Positions 12,702-26,110 of a stretch of 64,000 bases of DNA are shown here, in pieces. The notes under the pieces were generated by a model. The model saw only the letters and a list, made by a program, of their open reading frames with translations, was not told where the DNA came from and made no database searches. Position 1 is the stretch's first letter. Each line of letters starts with the position of its first letter. This DNA is from Omphalotus guepiniiformis. Its lineage: Eukaryota; Basidiomycota; Agaricomycetes; Agaricales; Omphalotaceae. Location: contig JAQOOI010000028.1 in assembly GCA_028554645.1 (NCBI GenBank), positions 62,001 through 126,000 of the forward strand, in the 5' to 3' direction. A program made the translations under genes and the position numbers.

Positions 12702-15565
12702 ATGACTTCTACGCAGCCTATCTCGCTGCCCCCTCAAAACGATGTTCGAGCCAGAAACGACTATTCAATGGCTTCCGGCTCTTATTCTGCTTCAACAAGT
12801 GCTGGCTCTTTCAATCCTGCTTCCTACACCAGACACTTTCTCGGTTCTCCAATGTCCTTTCGAATGAGCTCAAATGGCGTATATCCAAGCTCAGTTCCAA
12901 TGGGAAGTCCGATGGATCAGTTGAGGGGGTCTTTGGAGTGAGTGTTGGTCTACTTTCTTGTATGGTTCATTCCTCATGTTACCCCCTGTAGATCCCGCGA
13001 CCCAGCAGTCACTTCCGCCCTCAAAATATTCGAGTTTCAGTCTGAATTGTGCAAGCACTACACCTGTTGTGGTCTTCATCTCACTGATCTACATGCTCTT
13101 TTGGAGCATTTCGAGGAAGTTCATATCGTCGTGGTTGATCCGCACCCCGGTCAGCCGCATGGCCAGCCTCAGACACGCATATCTGTACCCTTTGAGCCTC
13201 AAGTCGTCGGTGTTGGTGGTGTCGCTCAGCCTATGCAATACGAGCAACAAGGGCAGAGGTCGAATCCACATTATCCTACACCCGTCGATCCCGACGACAT
13301 GGAGCTAGAGCTACCCACGCCACCACCCTCGTCCGCTGCATCTAATGCGACTACCTCTATACCCAGCAGCCCCGTTTCCACTCCTTCACCTCCAGACACC
13401 CTTCTTTCTACCCCTCTCTCACCATATTCCTCACCTGTCGTCCCTCCAATGACGAACACGACGACTAGTAGCTTGGCCGCCGCTTATCCCGGTGGTTACC
13501 CCGGGACAGGCAAATCTCAGCCTTCTCCACCTCTTCAAAATAATAATAATGCGCAGAGACCATCCCTAGCGCTTAATGTTGCTGCCTTTTCTTCTTCCAC
13601 TGCCTCCCGTACTGGCTCGGGACTTCACTCTCCCTTTATTACCTCCGCGCCTCAAGCAGGCGCTGTTGAACCCTTTCATCCGTTTGGGCGATATGTGGAG
13701 TACACGAGTACTCCAGGCGGCGTTGACATGTCGTTTGGTACGACTGGATATGATGCGTTCGGTCTCAACACTGGGATTGAATATGCGTATTCGAATTCGA
13801 ATACGCAAGGGGCTACATCGGGTGGATATATGTATTCTAATCAGATGCAACACCATCCTGCGAGTGGTCACTCGGGTCAGCGTCAACAGCAGCAACAGCA
13901 GCAAGGCGATCAGTGTGTACAGCCTGCTTTGTTGTTTTCGAATGCGAATACGCCTGAGAGCGAGAGGGATGCGGATGGAGAGTTTGATATTGATGTTGAG
14001 GAGCAGAAACCGCAGCCTGAGCAGCAGGCGACAACGGTTACCCCAGCTTCAGCTTCGTCCAAATCGGCGGCGGCGTTACATCGGTCTGCGAGTGAGAAGA
14101 GTGGTGTAAAAAGTGAAGGGAGGACGATTGGAAGGCCTCCCACGACTAGTTTGCTGCAGAGCAAGCCATTCAAGTGTCCGAAACCGAATTGTAATAAGAG
14201 TTATAAGCAGGCTAATGGTGAGTTGTCCTCTGACCTTTTTTCGTTGATCCCTCGTTGACTTTTTGTGTGCTAGGATTGAAATATCATATGACGCATGGAA
14301 GTTGTAATTTCGCGCCTCCGAAGGATTTGGAACATGTTCAGGCGTTGTTGGAGAAGAAGAGAAAGCAACAGCAGCAGGCGCAGGAAGAAGGTGCCGGTTC
14401 TGTTGTTGCGTCTACATCGACGTCTGTTGCGAATTCGACTGTCGCGTCTGGGGCTAATACACCTTCGGGAATTATGACTCCTGCTACTGGTAATGGATCG
14501 GGATCGGCTCCGCCGTCGACGGTCACTTCTCCGTTTGCGAGCGCGCTGAGTTCGCCGGTTGTTCCGCATAGTGCGAATCCTTTTACTGCTGCGGGGAGTG
14601 GTAGTCCCAGTGGGAGTGGGAGTGGGTTTGCGCCTACGCCTAGTTCGTTGAGCACTGCGTTGAGTGCTGCGCTCTGTTTGGGATCTGGTTCAGGAGCGGG
14701 GGCGAGTGGATCGTCTTCGGTTGCTGGGTCTTCGTCCAATTCCGGATCCTCACAAAACACCGCGACAGGCGGTGGTGCTTCTTCTCAGTCTCAGTCAACT
14801 CAAGCTCCGTCTCTTCAATCCACATTATCATCACTCTCGTCGTTGCCTGAATCGGAGTTGAGGGACTTGGAGCGTGAGGCTGAGAAGAGGCTTAGACCTT
14901 TTGCGTGTGGAGTTGGTGATTGTCCTAGGAGATATAAGAATATGAATGGGTTGAGGTATCATTATCAACATTCAGGGGAACATGGGGCGGTGGGGTTGCA
15001 GTGGCTTGCGAGTGGGAAACATGAGTGTTTGAGTGGAGGGAAACATCATGGACATGGGACGTTTGGTGGGCAGGGTCATGCTGTTGGTGCTGGGAGAGGA
15101 GGGGAAAGGGAAGGGAGAAAGAGAGTTGCTGGGGGGAGTAAACCGGCGAGTAGAGCTTCGAGTTTGAGTCGGACTGGTACACCTACTGGGACGACTAATT
15201 CGACGAATACGAATGCCGGTGCTGGTGCTGCCGCTTGGAATGATCATACGAAGACACAACCTTTTACACCGCCCATTACGAACCCCAATTCGATTCTTCA
15301 GCAGCAGCCACAGGTTGCTGCTACTTCGAGTACTGCGTCTACGATAAACACACCCAGTGATTCGACGACGACGACGACGACAAGTGCGACGACGACGGGT
15401 GGTTCGGGGGTGACGCATCCTGTGTTGCAGACTCCGGGTGTTGTTATGTCTCAGGCGCAAGCGCAGTTGGCGTATCAGCAGAGGTTTGTTGAGCATCAGA
15501 GGGCACAGTATGCGCAACAGGTTCAGGCTGCTCAGGCTCAAGCTCAGGCGACGCAGGGGCAGTAG
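12702..15565 (+). CDS. Sfp1-like split zinc-finger transcription factor
   Basis: Nuclear regulator of about 917 aa. Exons are 12702-12937, 12992-14217 and 14274-15565, phases matching. The ATG has a good context (CCAGAATGAC). The first finger-like block is YTCCGLHLTDLHALLEHFEEVH (C..C...H.....H type). The second is FKCPKPNCNKSYKQANGLKYHM, interrupted by the second intron. The third is FACGVGDCPRRYKNMNGLRYH. The K(Q/N)xNG(L/I)(K/R)YH signature is that of yeast Sfp1 and JAZF1, which control ribosome-biogenesis genes and growth. Long Ser/Thr/Pro, poly-Gln and Gly-Ser tracts fill the rest and are expected in fungal activators. The last 250 residues are Gln/Ala-rich. Family confidence is high; the target genes are unknown. 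Confidence 0.88.
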
Positions 15566-16355
15566 TAGTGCTTATTGTAGGTGGTTTTTTACTTGTTCTG
15601 ACGCGTCCCTCCCTGCTCCCTATTTCCATTGATCATTTCCTTGCCACGACTGTTTGCGTGCTTCCCTATATGCCCTTTTTCGCGCAAACGCGCTTACGCT
15701 CTAATCTTCCTCCTTAATTTCTCTCCCTGATGATTTGTTAGGCGTTGTTGTTGTATGTATGACTTGTTGGTTGTTGGTGCTAAAAAAACGGTTGCGTGCG
15801 CTTTTTCGAGAGGCAACGGTATTTCGTATTCATTGTTTTAGATATCTTACTCTTTCCCTCCCCACTGCCATCTCCCCACTGCTCACTGTCATCTGTTTTG
15901 TTTTATCACTTCGTATTAATCTCTATGTGCTTTTTTTATGATAATACTCTCTACTCTCTGTCTGTCAGATTTTTTTCTTGTGCTTTAAGTTTTCTTTTTC
16001 TTTTTTGTGACTGTGTTTAAGTTGTTGTTTATATGATATATACAGATATATTAGTTGACTGATTACTACAGATACAGATACAGATACAGACGTACGTATG
16101 TATGGTACTCTTTTTTTTGTCATATATTTAGTGCCCTCCCCCTCCTTTATTGTGATGCTGCTTTGGCCTGCAGATTGGGTTTTGAAAACCTTTGTTTTTT
16201 TTGAGGAGGAACTGTAAGATGGTCATTATACTAGCTTGAAATTCAAACTGGATGTGTTATAAGGTTACTGTGTGAGTTTGACATCAAGGCATATTGTAAT
16301 GAATTGTATCATTCATGATACATCCCACATAGTTACGAGTTTGGAATGTAATGTA
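15566..16355. other. 3' UTR and AT-rich intergenic sequence
   Basis: T-rich downstream region of the C2H2 gene, with a short ACAGAT repeat near 16068-16090. It ends at the TA target of the next transposon. No gene seen. Confidence 0.5.
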
Positions 16356-16387
16356 TGGTGCCGGCCCGCTAGTCACCTCCACTTTTG
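16356..16387 (+). repeat. Left terminal inverted repeat of the Tc1-type element
   Basis: Exact complement of the right end; 32 of 32 positions match by eye. Confidence 0.92.
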
Positions 16388-16599
16388 AACAAGAAAAATA
16401 CCACTCGCAAATCATGATCAAATTCTTAGTTCTCTTGTCAAAACGTTCTGTTTTACAATAGCTTTAGACTGGCTAGAGGGATTTTTAATTGTGTAAAATA
16501 TGAATGAGTAATATTTTCGTTCACAGACCAAGTTGGCCACACTATGTAATACTTGCCTAAATAGGAAATTATTATCATACAGGAAAGCTATGTATCCAT

Positions 16600-19235
16600 T
16601 TGTTGTGCAAGTGTCTCCGGAATATGTCGATGAGACTTGTACTTCCTGGAGCTGAATGCACGCACATGAAATTGAGCTTCTTTTGTAGTCAATCCTGTCT
16701 GATAAGCATCCATCTAACGAATCATGCAGTGCTCCCACTTTCAAATAGTATTTATACTGACAGAAGCGAGAGCTTTCGGCATGTTTTCCTTCAATCCATC
16801 GAAGGTGTAGTTGCAGTTTTCACGGAGGTATTGCTTCACAGCTCTCCAGAAGAACTCAATAAAGTTCAACTCGCAATGAAACTTTGGAAGAAAGATGCAA
16901 AGATGTCCCGCCTCTTCAATCACTTCTTGGACAAGAGATTTTTGTGCTGCAAAGTCGGGTTGAAGATTGAGAATCCTCTTGCAGCAACATGCAGTCCAGC
17001 CTTCCAAGCTGCAAGCTCAGTCTGCACACTCCATGTGAAGTCCATCTCTCCAAAGGCCTCGCTCGCACAAGACTTCTTTCATGCCCTTCAGTTGGTTTGG
17101 ATGAACAGGATGGTCAGCTGAGAATATCATGGACTGCATCACCCTTTTGCCATCACAAAGAAACCACCCATCTCGCAGATGAGCCTGTTTTCCACCTGGC
17201 CGGAAATTCATCCGTTGAGTCAGAAGGGCATCTGCACCATAAGCAGAATGACCTTGAGAATTGTCGACCATGAAAAGTGCTCGATATCCTGCACCATGTG
17301 CCCGCTCAAAGGCAGGAATAATTTTCTCTTTCAACTGAACAAGTACTGAGAAATCAGAATTGAGATTGCCAGTAAAATTACCAACCTGTTTGACAAAAAG
17401 TTCACCGTTCCAATATCCCTCATAATTCTTTCCATATTCCAATGTCTGACTTGCCTCGGTCAGCCATCCGACAGTTGAGCAAATAACATCACTCTGATGA
17501 AGCCCACGTCCTTGTCCTTTCTTCTTCAATGCGTGTTCATCTTCCAAAATCCAACTCTTCTTAATTCCATTGTTGGCTTGTGCTGTCATCTCATCATGGG
17601 CACAGAGCACCAAACGTCGCTCTACACAATTCTCAGGCTCTTGAACAACCTCTTGATCGACCTCTCCCACCACATAACGGACCAGTTTCTGCTCGTACTT
17701 TTTCATTTGAGGAAGAAACTTCTCTTGGCAATACTCAATTACATCTGGCCTCTCGTGTCCATCAAAATACAATGATTTTTTGTGCTCAATGTAACAAAAA
17801 CTTTGTGAAGCCATTTGTGAGTGGTGCGAAGGTTTATGGAGCGAGCAACCTTCAGTTGAATTCTGGGAAAGAGTTCGGTGTCGAGGTATCGAAGTAAGCC
17901 CTTGGGCATTCCATGATCAACGAGGTGTTGGATATATTTTTGGGTTTCAGGTGTGATGATATTCATCTGTACAAAGTTTTGGAGCTTTGCTGGGTTCATT
18001 GACCATTTGTTAGTCCACAGAAAAGATCGCAGTTCAGCACAGATGTTAGGGTCCTCCAGCAATGAGAAGGTCTTTGCATGACAACCTCAGCTCGATTCAG
18101 GAAGATTTCGAGAGGTGAGCCATGTTCGAGTCCACTTCCGCACCATTTGTCCTCCCCACAGTGCGGCAAATCCTTGACTTTCCACAGCTCTCTCAGATGC
18201 GTCCTTCCACTTCCGACCATTCTTTAGCACCATACAAAGATGACTTGCAATAGCTCTTGCTCGATATGCTTGTAGTCCATGGTCACCCGCCTCAAACTGG
18301 AAACTCCTGGATTTGATGGCCTTCTCGATGTCCGATAAGGCACGGACCATATTTGCATGACGCTCCGCCTTTCACTTCTTTCGTGTGACACGAGCAGGTT
18401 CAGCAAGTGTTCTTCGCTGTTGTTTTGAAGCAACCGGCTCACTGGTATCACTTTCAGATTCACTTGCTTCATCGATCTGAAGGTCTGAAGCATAGCCTGT
18501 GAAAATCATGTCAGGCTGACATTGAACTCCTTGTTGAACTTCGAGTGAGAGCGCAGCTTTGGTGTTGAACCGCTCAGGACTTGGAGATGGTGCCGATGCA
18601 TGGTTAGGTGCAGTGGAGGTTGAAGGAAGAGGCTGACGAAAGTAATGTTGAAAGAGATTGGCACTCGCACTGGACATTATGCATGTCAGTTCCAAAACTT
18701 ATTTATCTCTGAAAAAGTTCACTCACAATTTTCGACTTTTCTCATCATCCACCGCTTTTGCTTTTGCCTCTGCTTGATGTCGGTGCTTGGTACGTTCAGA
18801 TCAACTGCTATATTTGGATGCTCGCATCTTCTTTTCTGCAGCTGTCCACTCTGCTTCAGATATCAATCTCCTCCTCATTTCCTGATAGGCAGTGACCTCC
18901 TCCAGCAACTCCAGCTCTATCCATACCTCTGTCTCAAGGCTTGCAAGCAGCTCTTCACCCTCCAGCTCATCCAGAGTCTCATCCATGTCACTTCCTGAGT
19001 CTTCCTCATTGTCACTATCAGTCTCAAACTCGGAGTCTGCCTCAGAAGGCACGTAATTCACGGTCATATCCCAATCACATTCCAATGATCTCTCCTCGAT
19101 AGCATTACCATCTCCCTCATCCTCTGTGGCTGCAACGTTACGATCAAGCAGTAGATTGCGGCTATGTCGTGATTTCCGGGCATGTTCTGCTGCATTGAAA
19201 TGTTTCTTGGATGGACGGCCACGACGACGAGCCAT
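16600..19235 (-). pseudogene. DDE transposase pseudogene
   Basis: Would catalyse excision and integration. N-terminus MARRRGRPSKKHF, then acidic and coiled regions, a helix-turn-helix-like stretch (LRTTHKWLHK), and the catalytic core with Asp in CAHDEMTAQ, Asp in MVDNSQGHS and Glu in CELNFIEFFW. One intron is likely (donor near 18727, acceptor near 18675). It is dead. In-frame TGA lies at 18801, 18372, 18087, 17017 and 16741, mostly where the family has Arg. A TAG lies at 16714 (family Trp), and a 1-nt frameshift lies near 17800. The terminal RRWEH..RWMDAY block is still readable. Identification rests on similarity to IS630-type DDE endonucleases of Agaricomycetes known to me. Confidence 0.88.
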
Positions 19236-19381
19236 TAACAATGATAGAATACGCAGATATAGATTATCAGTGACTGTAGCAACAATCCAATGTATCTACC
19301 CATCTACCTAGCGCGCACCACTGACCCAGCGTGCTAAAAAAAATTTCACCATCTCCAATTGGCTGCTGCACAGCCACTGTC

Positions 19382-19413
19382 CAAAAGTGGAGGTGACTAG
19401 CGGGCCGGCACCA
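19382..19413 (-). repeat. Right terminal inverted repeat of the Tc1-type element
   Basis: Mirror of the left repeat; followed by TA. Confidence 0.92.
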
Positions 19414-19415
19414 TA

Positions 19416-21820
19416 GAACTCGTACTTTGGCACGAAAATATTTGATTTCTGATCCAGTTAAGCATGATGTTGTTGATGGATTGATCTCGGCATCTCGTTG
19501 TTGAGGCTTCTTCGGTCTGATGTTGCTTCCTGTGGATTTGTCGGTCTGGTGTCTTTCTTGCGGAGTTGTCGGTCTGATGTGTGTTTGTTTCGCTGTCCCT
19601 GCTGTTGTTTTTCTGTGTTCTGCGTTCACGAACATGTAATAATTATTGCTTTTCTATTTAAGTCTCTTACATATGTATCTTCGTCTCCTATCTACAACCC
19701 TTTGCTGAGTTTAACATCACCTACATCAGAAATTACGCAATTTGATGGAACAGCTTGTTTCGGCTTGCAGCCACCTGGAAAAGGACCCAAAAGCCTAACC
19801 TGCCGCAAGCGGACCAGCAGGTCCTATTTTCCTCACAAGCAGTTTCCTCTTTAGTCAAATCTAAGCAAAATCAAAGAGTTTTCATTAGATAATACACTAA
19901 TATGGTGATGGTGAGCTTGTTGTTTCAGCAAAAAAGCAGACAAGCAGCTGGCAAATTGTGAATTTGCTGATGTACAATGGCAATCTTGGCAGAGATAATG
20001 TCAAGCTAAGCAAAAAGGGCAACCACACAGCATGTACAGTCATTTATGCAAAAACAACTGAAATAAGAAATAAGGCTTTTGGGCCGTGTCTGGAACTGAT
20101 GGTCTGATTTGGCTTATTGTAACCCAATTTGGTTTAAGGCTTAAACAAAATTGGGCACTTAAACCAAATGTGGTATTATGACACATAAGTATTATGTGAG
20201 CCCTGATGCCCCTGCTTTGACCGTAAAAACACAAATCAGACTGTAAAATCATGTCTACCAGCACTGTCAAAGGGAGGAAAATACTTTTACATTATCCAAA
20301 CAGCCAAATGTCTGCTTATTGATTAGAACTACTGGGTTTCCCAAATATCAAGGTTTGATTAAATTATACTTAATGAGCAGAACACCTGCATGCACCAGAA
20401 ACTAAATAGATTCTAGTGTGATACAACACATAGAGCAGAGGCAAACTAGCTCAAGGAAGTCTCAAATGAACATCACAGTTGAAAGTTCCAGTGCATTTAT
20501 ATCCAATACTTACTTCACACTGCAATTCAGAAAACTTTGAATATAGAGACAGCCTCCTGTTGGAATCTTTATCTATGGCTGGTATATATTGCTTCCACCA
20601 GATCAACAACCAGTCACATACCCCATCTTGAGAATGCAGTCAATCTCCTCAGAAATTTGTGTATATCTTTGTATTTGTGTAAACTTGCCTAAAACAAATT
20701 CAAAAAAATTCAAATTAGTTCACCAAGGCCATAAGTTGTATATATAGATCTTATTCAACGCTGCTACTTGTGAGTTCCATATAACAGTGCAAAAATGAGA
20801 TATGCAGAGGAATTGAATCGAGCACTCATAGGAGGAAAAATTACATAATAAAATTGACGTACTAGACAGATAGACTAAAGGAGCTTATACATCTGTATTG
20901 TGCCAAAAGACTATTATAGAATTTTGATTTCCCTGACCAGTTTCAGATATCACACCAAAGCCTGAATTAATCACTCACCAATGCTGACAACGAGAAGCTG
21001 CAGTCAGCGTCGAAGACCCTCACAATATGGAATAAACCCTCTATATAAACATCACTTGTATCTGGTTGAATCACCGGCCTCACACGAAAGCCTGTGCCAT
21101 ACCGGCTATCCATCTTTAATCACCCAACACAAACTCGTACCCGCCTGGGCACCGGCCCAGGCCACCAATCAAGTATGTCCTATAAACCATACTATATTTG
21201 CCCCCCCTTACCTTGGGTGTTTTATGATTCAAATGCTGGTTGTAGCAATGGGCCCAGTAAAGCATAGTTCCCATGGCATTGTATAAGAAATATGCTGATA
21301 ACATTTTGATAATTGTTAATGTAAGTCTTGAGATTTATTGAAGACTTATTTTTTATTTAAGATTATAATATATCTCCCAGACCTCTACAGTAAGTTCCAG
21401 AGGGTAGTATGGTATCTTGAGAGTGTGACAAGTTATCACAGTGTAAATCTCCCATTATTCCACCAAGAATTATGAAAATCTGATTTTAAAAATATATTAC
21501 CATAAATTTTCTTTGGCTATATACTGGAATTACACTATACATATGGAGTTAAATATCTCTTGCACTGCATAGACCTTACAATCAAGACATCTCCAGAGAC
21601 AGAATTATAAAAGGAAAACACATGTAATCCTATACTGATCTGAATAATATTATTATAGTTTCAGAGAAGTATTGAAAGTTGATTTGTATAGTTTCAGTGA
21701 CCTATCTATAAGATACATGGTATCATTTGATGTCATTCGGGAAATCAGTTTGCGTCCATTGAGGAGGTCTTGGAGAACGAAGAGGATTTTTGATTAGGGA
21801 GACACATACAGAGGTCTTTC
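19416..21820. other. AT-rich intergenic, probable old repeat debris
   Basis: No coding evidence. Around 21144-21173 a GC-rich 30-mer (CCTGGGCACCGGCCCAGG, then CCACCAATCAAG) has a near-copy at 40149-40177 inside a TIR element, so part of this stretch is probably transposon-derived. Confidence 0.45.
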
Positions 21821-23560
21821 ATGCATCTCCGGTTACATTGGGAAGATCGGTGGAAGCTTTATTGGGAAACGCTGAGTATCAAGACTTCAATTCACTCCTG
21901 GAAATTTGCCCAAACCCTTCATATGATTCATTGCTATGAACTTGCTATAAATATTCCTCTTCATCGAACTTTATTCACACTCCTTGGACATTGGACAGAG
22001 AGAGTTTTGACTGATCCATTCTTTTGCATGACAGGAACAGCACCAAAGCGAAAGTACAAACCGGTACACAGAAAATATTGACCGGTACCCACCTATATGC
22101 CCAACCCAGAAGCCCAGCAATTCAGAACTATACTGTCTCCGACACCTTTGACACTGCCGTTAACAAATCCTCCACCTATAGATTCTCTTGTGTTTGGTAA
22201 GAGGGTTACAAAGAACAGACTAAGGGAAATGATAGGAAGGATTGACGAGGGAATACTCACTTCAGACGAAATCAACCTACTTGCTTATATGGTCGTCATT
22301 CGAGAAGGAGCATTTGCGTTCAATTTTTCGGAAAAAGGTTATTTCTCGAGAGACTACTATCCTGACTATGAGATACCCACTATAGAACACATGCCATGGC
22401 AAAGACCACCAATAAGGATTCCAAAGGCCATTGAAGAACAAGTACAACAAGAGATTTTTGCACAGGAGAAAGAGGGAAGGTTTGAGCTGACAACATTGAG
22501 TTATAGATTGGTACTGTTCGCAGTTGCTAAAAAGAAAGGAGTAAGGTTGGTTGTTAACCTTGAAGAACTAAATGCAGTCACTATACAGGATTTGTCATTA
22601 CCACCCAACGTGAACAAGTTTGCTGAGGATTTTCTGGGATACGCAATGTATGGGCTTTTTGATTTATATTCAGGATTCAACGCGAGATGGATGGCAGTAA
22701 AATTGAGGCCGTTACAAGCATTCCATTCACTGGCTGGAGCTAAACAGCAGTGTACACTTGTACAAGGGTATACAAATGCAGTGCAGAAATTTCAGAGATG
22801 TGTCGAGCACACTCTTATATCGGTACGTGATTTTGTGAAGAACTTTGTTGACGATTGCAGATTGAAAGGACCGTCTTCAAAATTCAACAATGAAACTATC
22901 CGGGAGAACAAGAATATCAGAAAGTATGTGCTTAAGTATATTCAGAATCTTGACCTTCTTCTAGGAGCTTTGATAAATGCTGGGATCACTGCCTCGGGAT
23001 CAAAAGCTGTTTTGGCTGCTACTCGTCTCAAGATAGTCAGAACAGTTGTGTCTTACGAAGGTTGAATAATAGAGCTGAACTTGGTCACAAAGGTACGTAA
23101 GTGGAAGGAACCGACATCAGTATTGGAAGTACAACAATTCCTGGGAGTTGCGGGAGTTGGAAGGAAATGAATTAAAGGGTTTGCCATTATAGCTAAGCCC
23201 TTGACTATTCTTCTACATAATACGGAATCTAAAAACAAGTTTTTCTTTCCAGGAGATGCTATAGATGCAATGAAATTGCTCATTGACAAAGTTACAACAG
23301 CGCTGGTGCTGATAAAAATAGATTATGAAGTCGCCTGCGGGGTTGGGAAGAAAGGTAGGAAGAATAATGAAGGACTAATAGTTCTAGGAGTGGATTCTTT
23401 GTGGATATGAGCAGGATGGGCACTTTATCAGATTCTAGAAAGGAGGAAATGTCCTGCGCTATATGAATTGTGCACGTTCAATGAACAAGAACAAAATTAC
23501 GGTCAACCGAAGTCCGAAATGTACGGGATTTTCCGGGCGTTGAAGGAGGTTTGACATTGT
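21821..23560 (+). pseudogene. Ty3/Gypsy-type reverse transcriptase pseudogene
   Basis: Remnant of a retrotransposon polyprotein. 21821-22081 reads LPLHRTLFTLLGHWTER-like sequence then KRKYKPVHRK. 22097-23065 has the RT core: LVVNLEELNAVT, FDLYSGFNARWM, QGYTNAVQKFQR and the active site FVDDC. After a TGA at 23063 (family Trp) the frame continues with VQQFLGVAGVGRK, IKGFAIIAKPLT and RNase H-like sequence (VLGVDSLWI, ALYQILERRK, QPKSEMYGIFRALKEV). Further stops lie near 23168, 23408 and 23551. No LTRs were found. The boundaries are approximate. Confidence 0.82.
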
Positions 23561-23792
23561 GTATGGGGGATGCACTTCCGGCTGGATCACGATAATTAGC
23601 AGCAAATTGAGCACTCTAAGATGTAAGAACTTGTCTAGACTCAAAGGTTGCCTTGTAAAAGCAAGTGTAGTCTGGTGTTGGCAAAGATTCCACATGCAGA
23701 AAACTAACTAAAGTCGAGCTAGACTGTAGGAAAGACTAACTGAACTGAAAGACCACCGTCTAGACCCGTCGACGAGTACCAGATAACAGCAA

Positions 23793-23802
23793 ACAGACAG
23801 AA

Positions 23803-23867
<65 letters not shown>

Positions 23868-23886
23868 CAGACAGACAGACAGACAG
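23793..23886. repeat. (CAGA)n microsatellite
   Basis: More than 20 near-perfect CAGA units. The minus-strand cysteine/leucine/serine-rich ORF here is an artefact of the repeat. Confidence 0.95.
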
Positions 23887-23896
23887 TCTCAAACAC

Positions 23897-24381
23897 AACA
23901 GATGTTCAGATATTTAGCACTCTATTAAAGCACTGCAATTCCTAGTAGTCTGCCTCTACCAGCTTGAAGAACCGGGGCCTGATGTTCACAATCACAAGGC
24001 CTTCTGCAATTTAACACTCTAGAAGATACATAAAGTTCTCCAATTTGGCAGGCAGTCGTAACCTGGGGTGCTTGACCCTATACTTGACAGTATATGTACT
24101 CTACTGCTTGTAAGTATTTCATATATATATAGAAAACTGAGTGGAGTAATTAAAAGAAACAGAGGGATAAAATTGAGTATAAAATAGAATAAACAGAAAC
24201 AATATGACTGAGTTGAGTAAGTAGGCACCTCTAGAGGGTAATTATGTGCAGTTCTTGGGTATATATGTGTAAGTAATATATTTTAGTGATGTTTCTGATA
24301 CATCTAGACCCTTCTTATCATGTGCTCGAGCCATTCTAAATGAACTACTCCTATGCATTTCGTTATTATTCATCTTTGTAA
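23897..24381. other. AT-rich spacer
   Basis: No gene or motif recognised. Confidence 0.35.
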
Positions 24382-24627
24382 CTGTTTTACAGTGTACTTA
24401 TAGGGGCGCCGAGGACATTTTCCAGTCATATATCCCGTTGGGCTTCCGTATATTCTCCTATTTTGACATCTAGACCCCATAGCACCTCGTAGATATGCAA
24501 ATATCTGTTTTACAGTGTACTTATAGGGGCACCGAGGACATTTTCCAGCCATATATCCCGTTGGGCTTCCGTATATTCTCCTATTTCGACATCTAGACCC
24601 CATAGCACCTCGTAGATATGCAAATAT
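24382..24627. repeat. Two-copy tandem duplication, 123-bp unit
   Basis: Copy one (24382-24504) and copy two (24505-24627) both start CTGTTTTACAGTGTACTTAT and differ at only a few positions. An ORF on the minus strand spans both copies but shows no family. Confidence 0.9.
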
Positions 24628-25148
24628 CCAGCGCTCGAAGGCCAATTCTGTCATTACTTTACTAATAAGTTGTTATACAGTCATCAAGACTGATCATTTT
24701 CATAGCTTTGACCATCTGATATCTCGGAACGGAATCGTCAATCACATATTTCCGATCATAAGGTGTTATCTCCAGTATATCACCAATCTGCAGTTTCTAG
24801 GAGGTCGGCTAAGTTCAAACAAACCATTTTGATGGCTCAGCAATACCTCTAGCTTTGTCCTTTCGATGTTATTCAGGCTCATAAGGCTATTACGCCTGTG
24901 TGTGTGTAGTTCCTTCCTTCCTAAGTCCATGGATTACACAGATACTTGAATAGTGACTTCCAGACGAAGGTCTCTTTGCCAGGCAGAGTGGATCTGACCA
25001 TACTGTACAGTCTCGCAGCAGGTAGTTACTTCGCTGAAGGTCTATAGGTATATCAGCCACTTGGACTGTCAGCCTGCATCACGGGATGCAGGCGGGAACG
25101 AATTCAGTTTTGGCAGCACATCTGTGCATGCAATACAGACAAAACTGT
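24628..25148. other. Spacer with no recognised feature
   Basis: No ORF with coding character, no repeat seen. Confidence 0.35.
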
Positions 25149-25362
25149 CACTGGACACAATTTAACATAAAATCTGAGAAAATGCTAAACATATATTGAA
25201 TCAATACCAAAATTTTTCATCATTTTTTTTGCTACTAATACTAAAATTATGTTCAAATTATAGTAAATTGTATCAACACAATACCTTCATTTCTCCAACA
25301 TCAAACACAGTTATTTACAATGAACAGATCTTGAACAAATATCAAAAATCATTTATCATAAA
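25149..25362 (+). repeat. Left TIR of the minisatellite element
   Basis: Includes TTTTTCATCATTTTTTTTGC and GTATCAACACAATACCTTCA, both found inverted at the right end. Confidence 0.88.
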
Positions 25363-25380
25363 TTCCATAAAATCTTATCA

Positions 25381-26110
25381 TTATTTTTGGGAAAAGTGTT
25401 TAAAATAAATATTGAATTTTGGATGCAATTATGTTAATCAAGATCATGATTGTTTCATCATAAAATACAGAGACAAATGGAAAAGGTGTGTGGAAACTAT
25501 GCTAAAGCAATTCAAAATCAATTCAGAATAACAGACAGGATATTACTGTGAACTCATGCCCAACAAATGTGAAACTAATGTTAAATGTTTCTGAAGTAAC
25601 ATTCATGTTTTGCTTGTGCAAATATACTGAAGATATGCTGAACAAATAAGATATATTCAGAGTTAAATACAGAGAGAAATAGAATAGATGTGTGAAAAAT
25701 ATGCTAAACCAATTTAAAATTGATTCAGAATAACAGACAGAAAATTACTGTGAACTTATGCTAAACATATGTGAAAGTAATGTTAAATTTCTGATGGTAA
25801 AATTTATGTTTTGGTTATTCATATATACTAGCTATATGTTGAACAAATAAGAAAACTATGATAAACAGGATCATTTATGTATATAGTCTGTGTATATGGA
25901 TACAGTTGTACATTAGGTGAATTTATCTTGCATATCCCATGTGTATACATCCAGGATGCATCTGCATGGACCTAGTAGATGGACACTGATATCTCTGTAT
26001 ACAGAACAGAGGGGTTAATATATACAAACTGTGTACAGAAGGTGTTTCCAAGGTGAGGTATATACAGACAAGGTATACACCCATATACACTCTGTATACA
26101 CACTGTATAC
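25381..26110 (+). repeat. Internal direct repeat A1
   Basis: Starts TTATTTTTGGGAAAAG and runs into array 1. It is near-identical to A2 but lacks the MITE found there. The TAG at 25685-25687 is the empty target site. Confidence 0.88.

Larger units (their letters stand above)
16356..19413 (-). mobile_element. Tc1/mariner (IS630-type) DDE transposon, decayed
   Basis: Perfect 32-bp terminal inverted repeats beginning TGGTGCCGGCCCGCTAGTCA, flanked by TA on both sides (16354-16355 and 19414-19415). The TA duplication and the D-D-E transposase on the minus strand place it in the IS630-Tc1-mariner superfamily. At 3.06 kb it is long for the superfamily, because the transposase has a large N-terminal extension. 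Confidence 0.9.

Noticed and set aside
13566..15541. Arg/Leu-rich ORFs opposite the C2H2 factor
   Set aside because: Shadows of Ser/Gln codon-rich exons; the plus-strand frame carries the domains and splice sites.
23708..23896. Cys/Leu/Ser-rich minus-strand ORF
   Set aside because: Translation of the CAGA microsatellite.
24370..24654. 94-aa minus-strand ORF with an internal repeat
   Set aside because: Created by the 123-bp tandem duplication, which keeps frame by chance; no family similarity.
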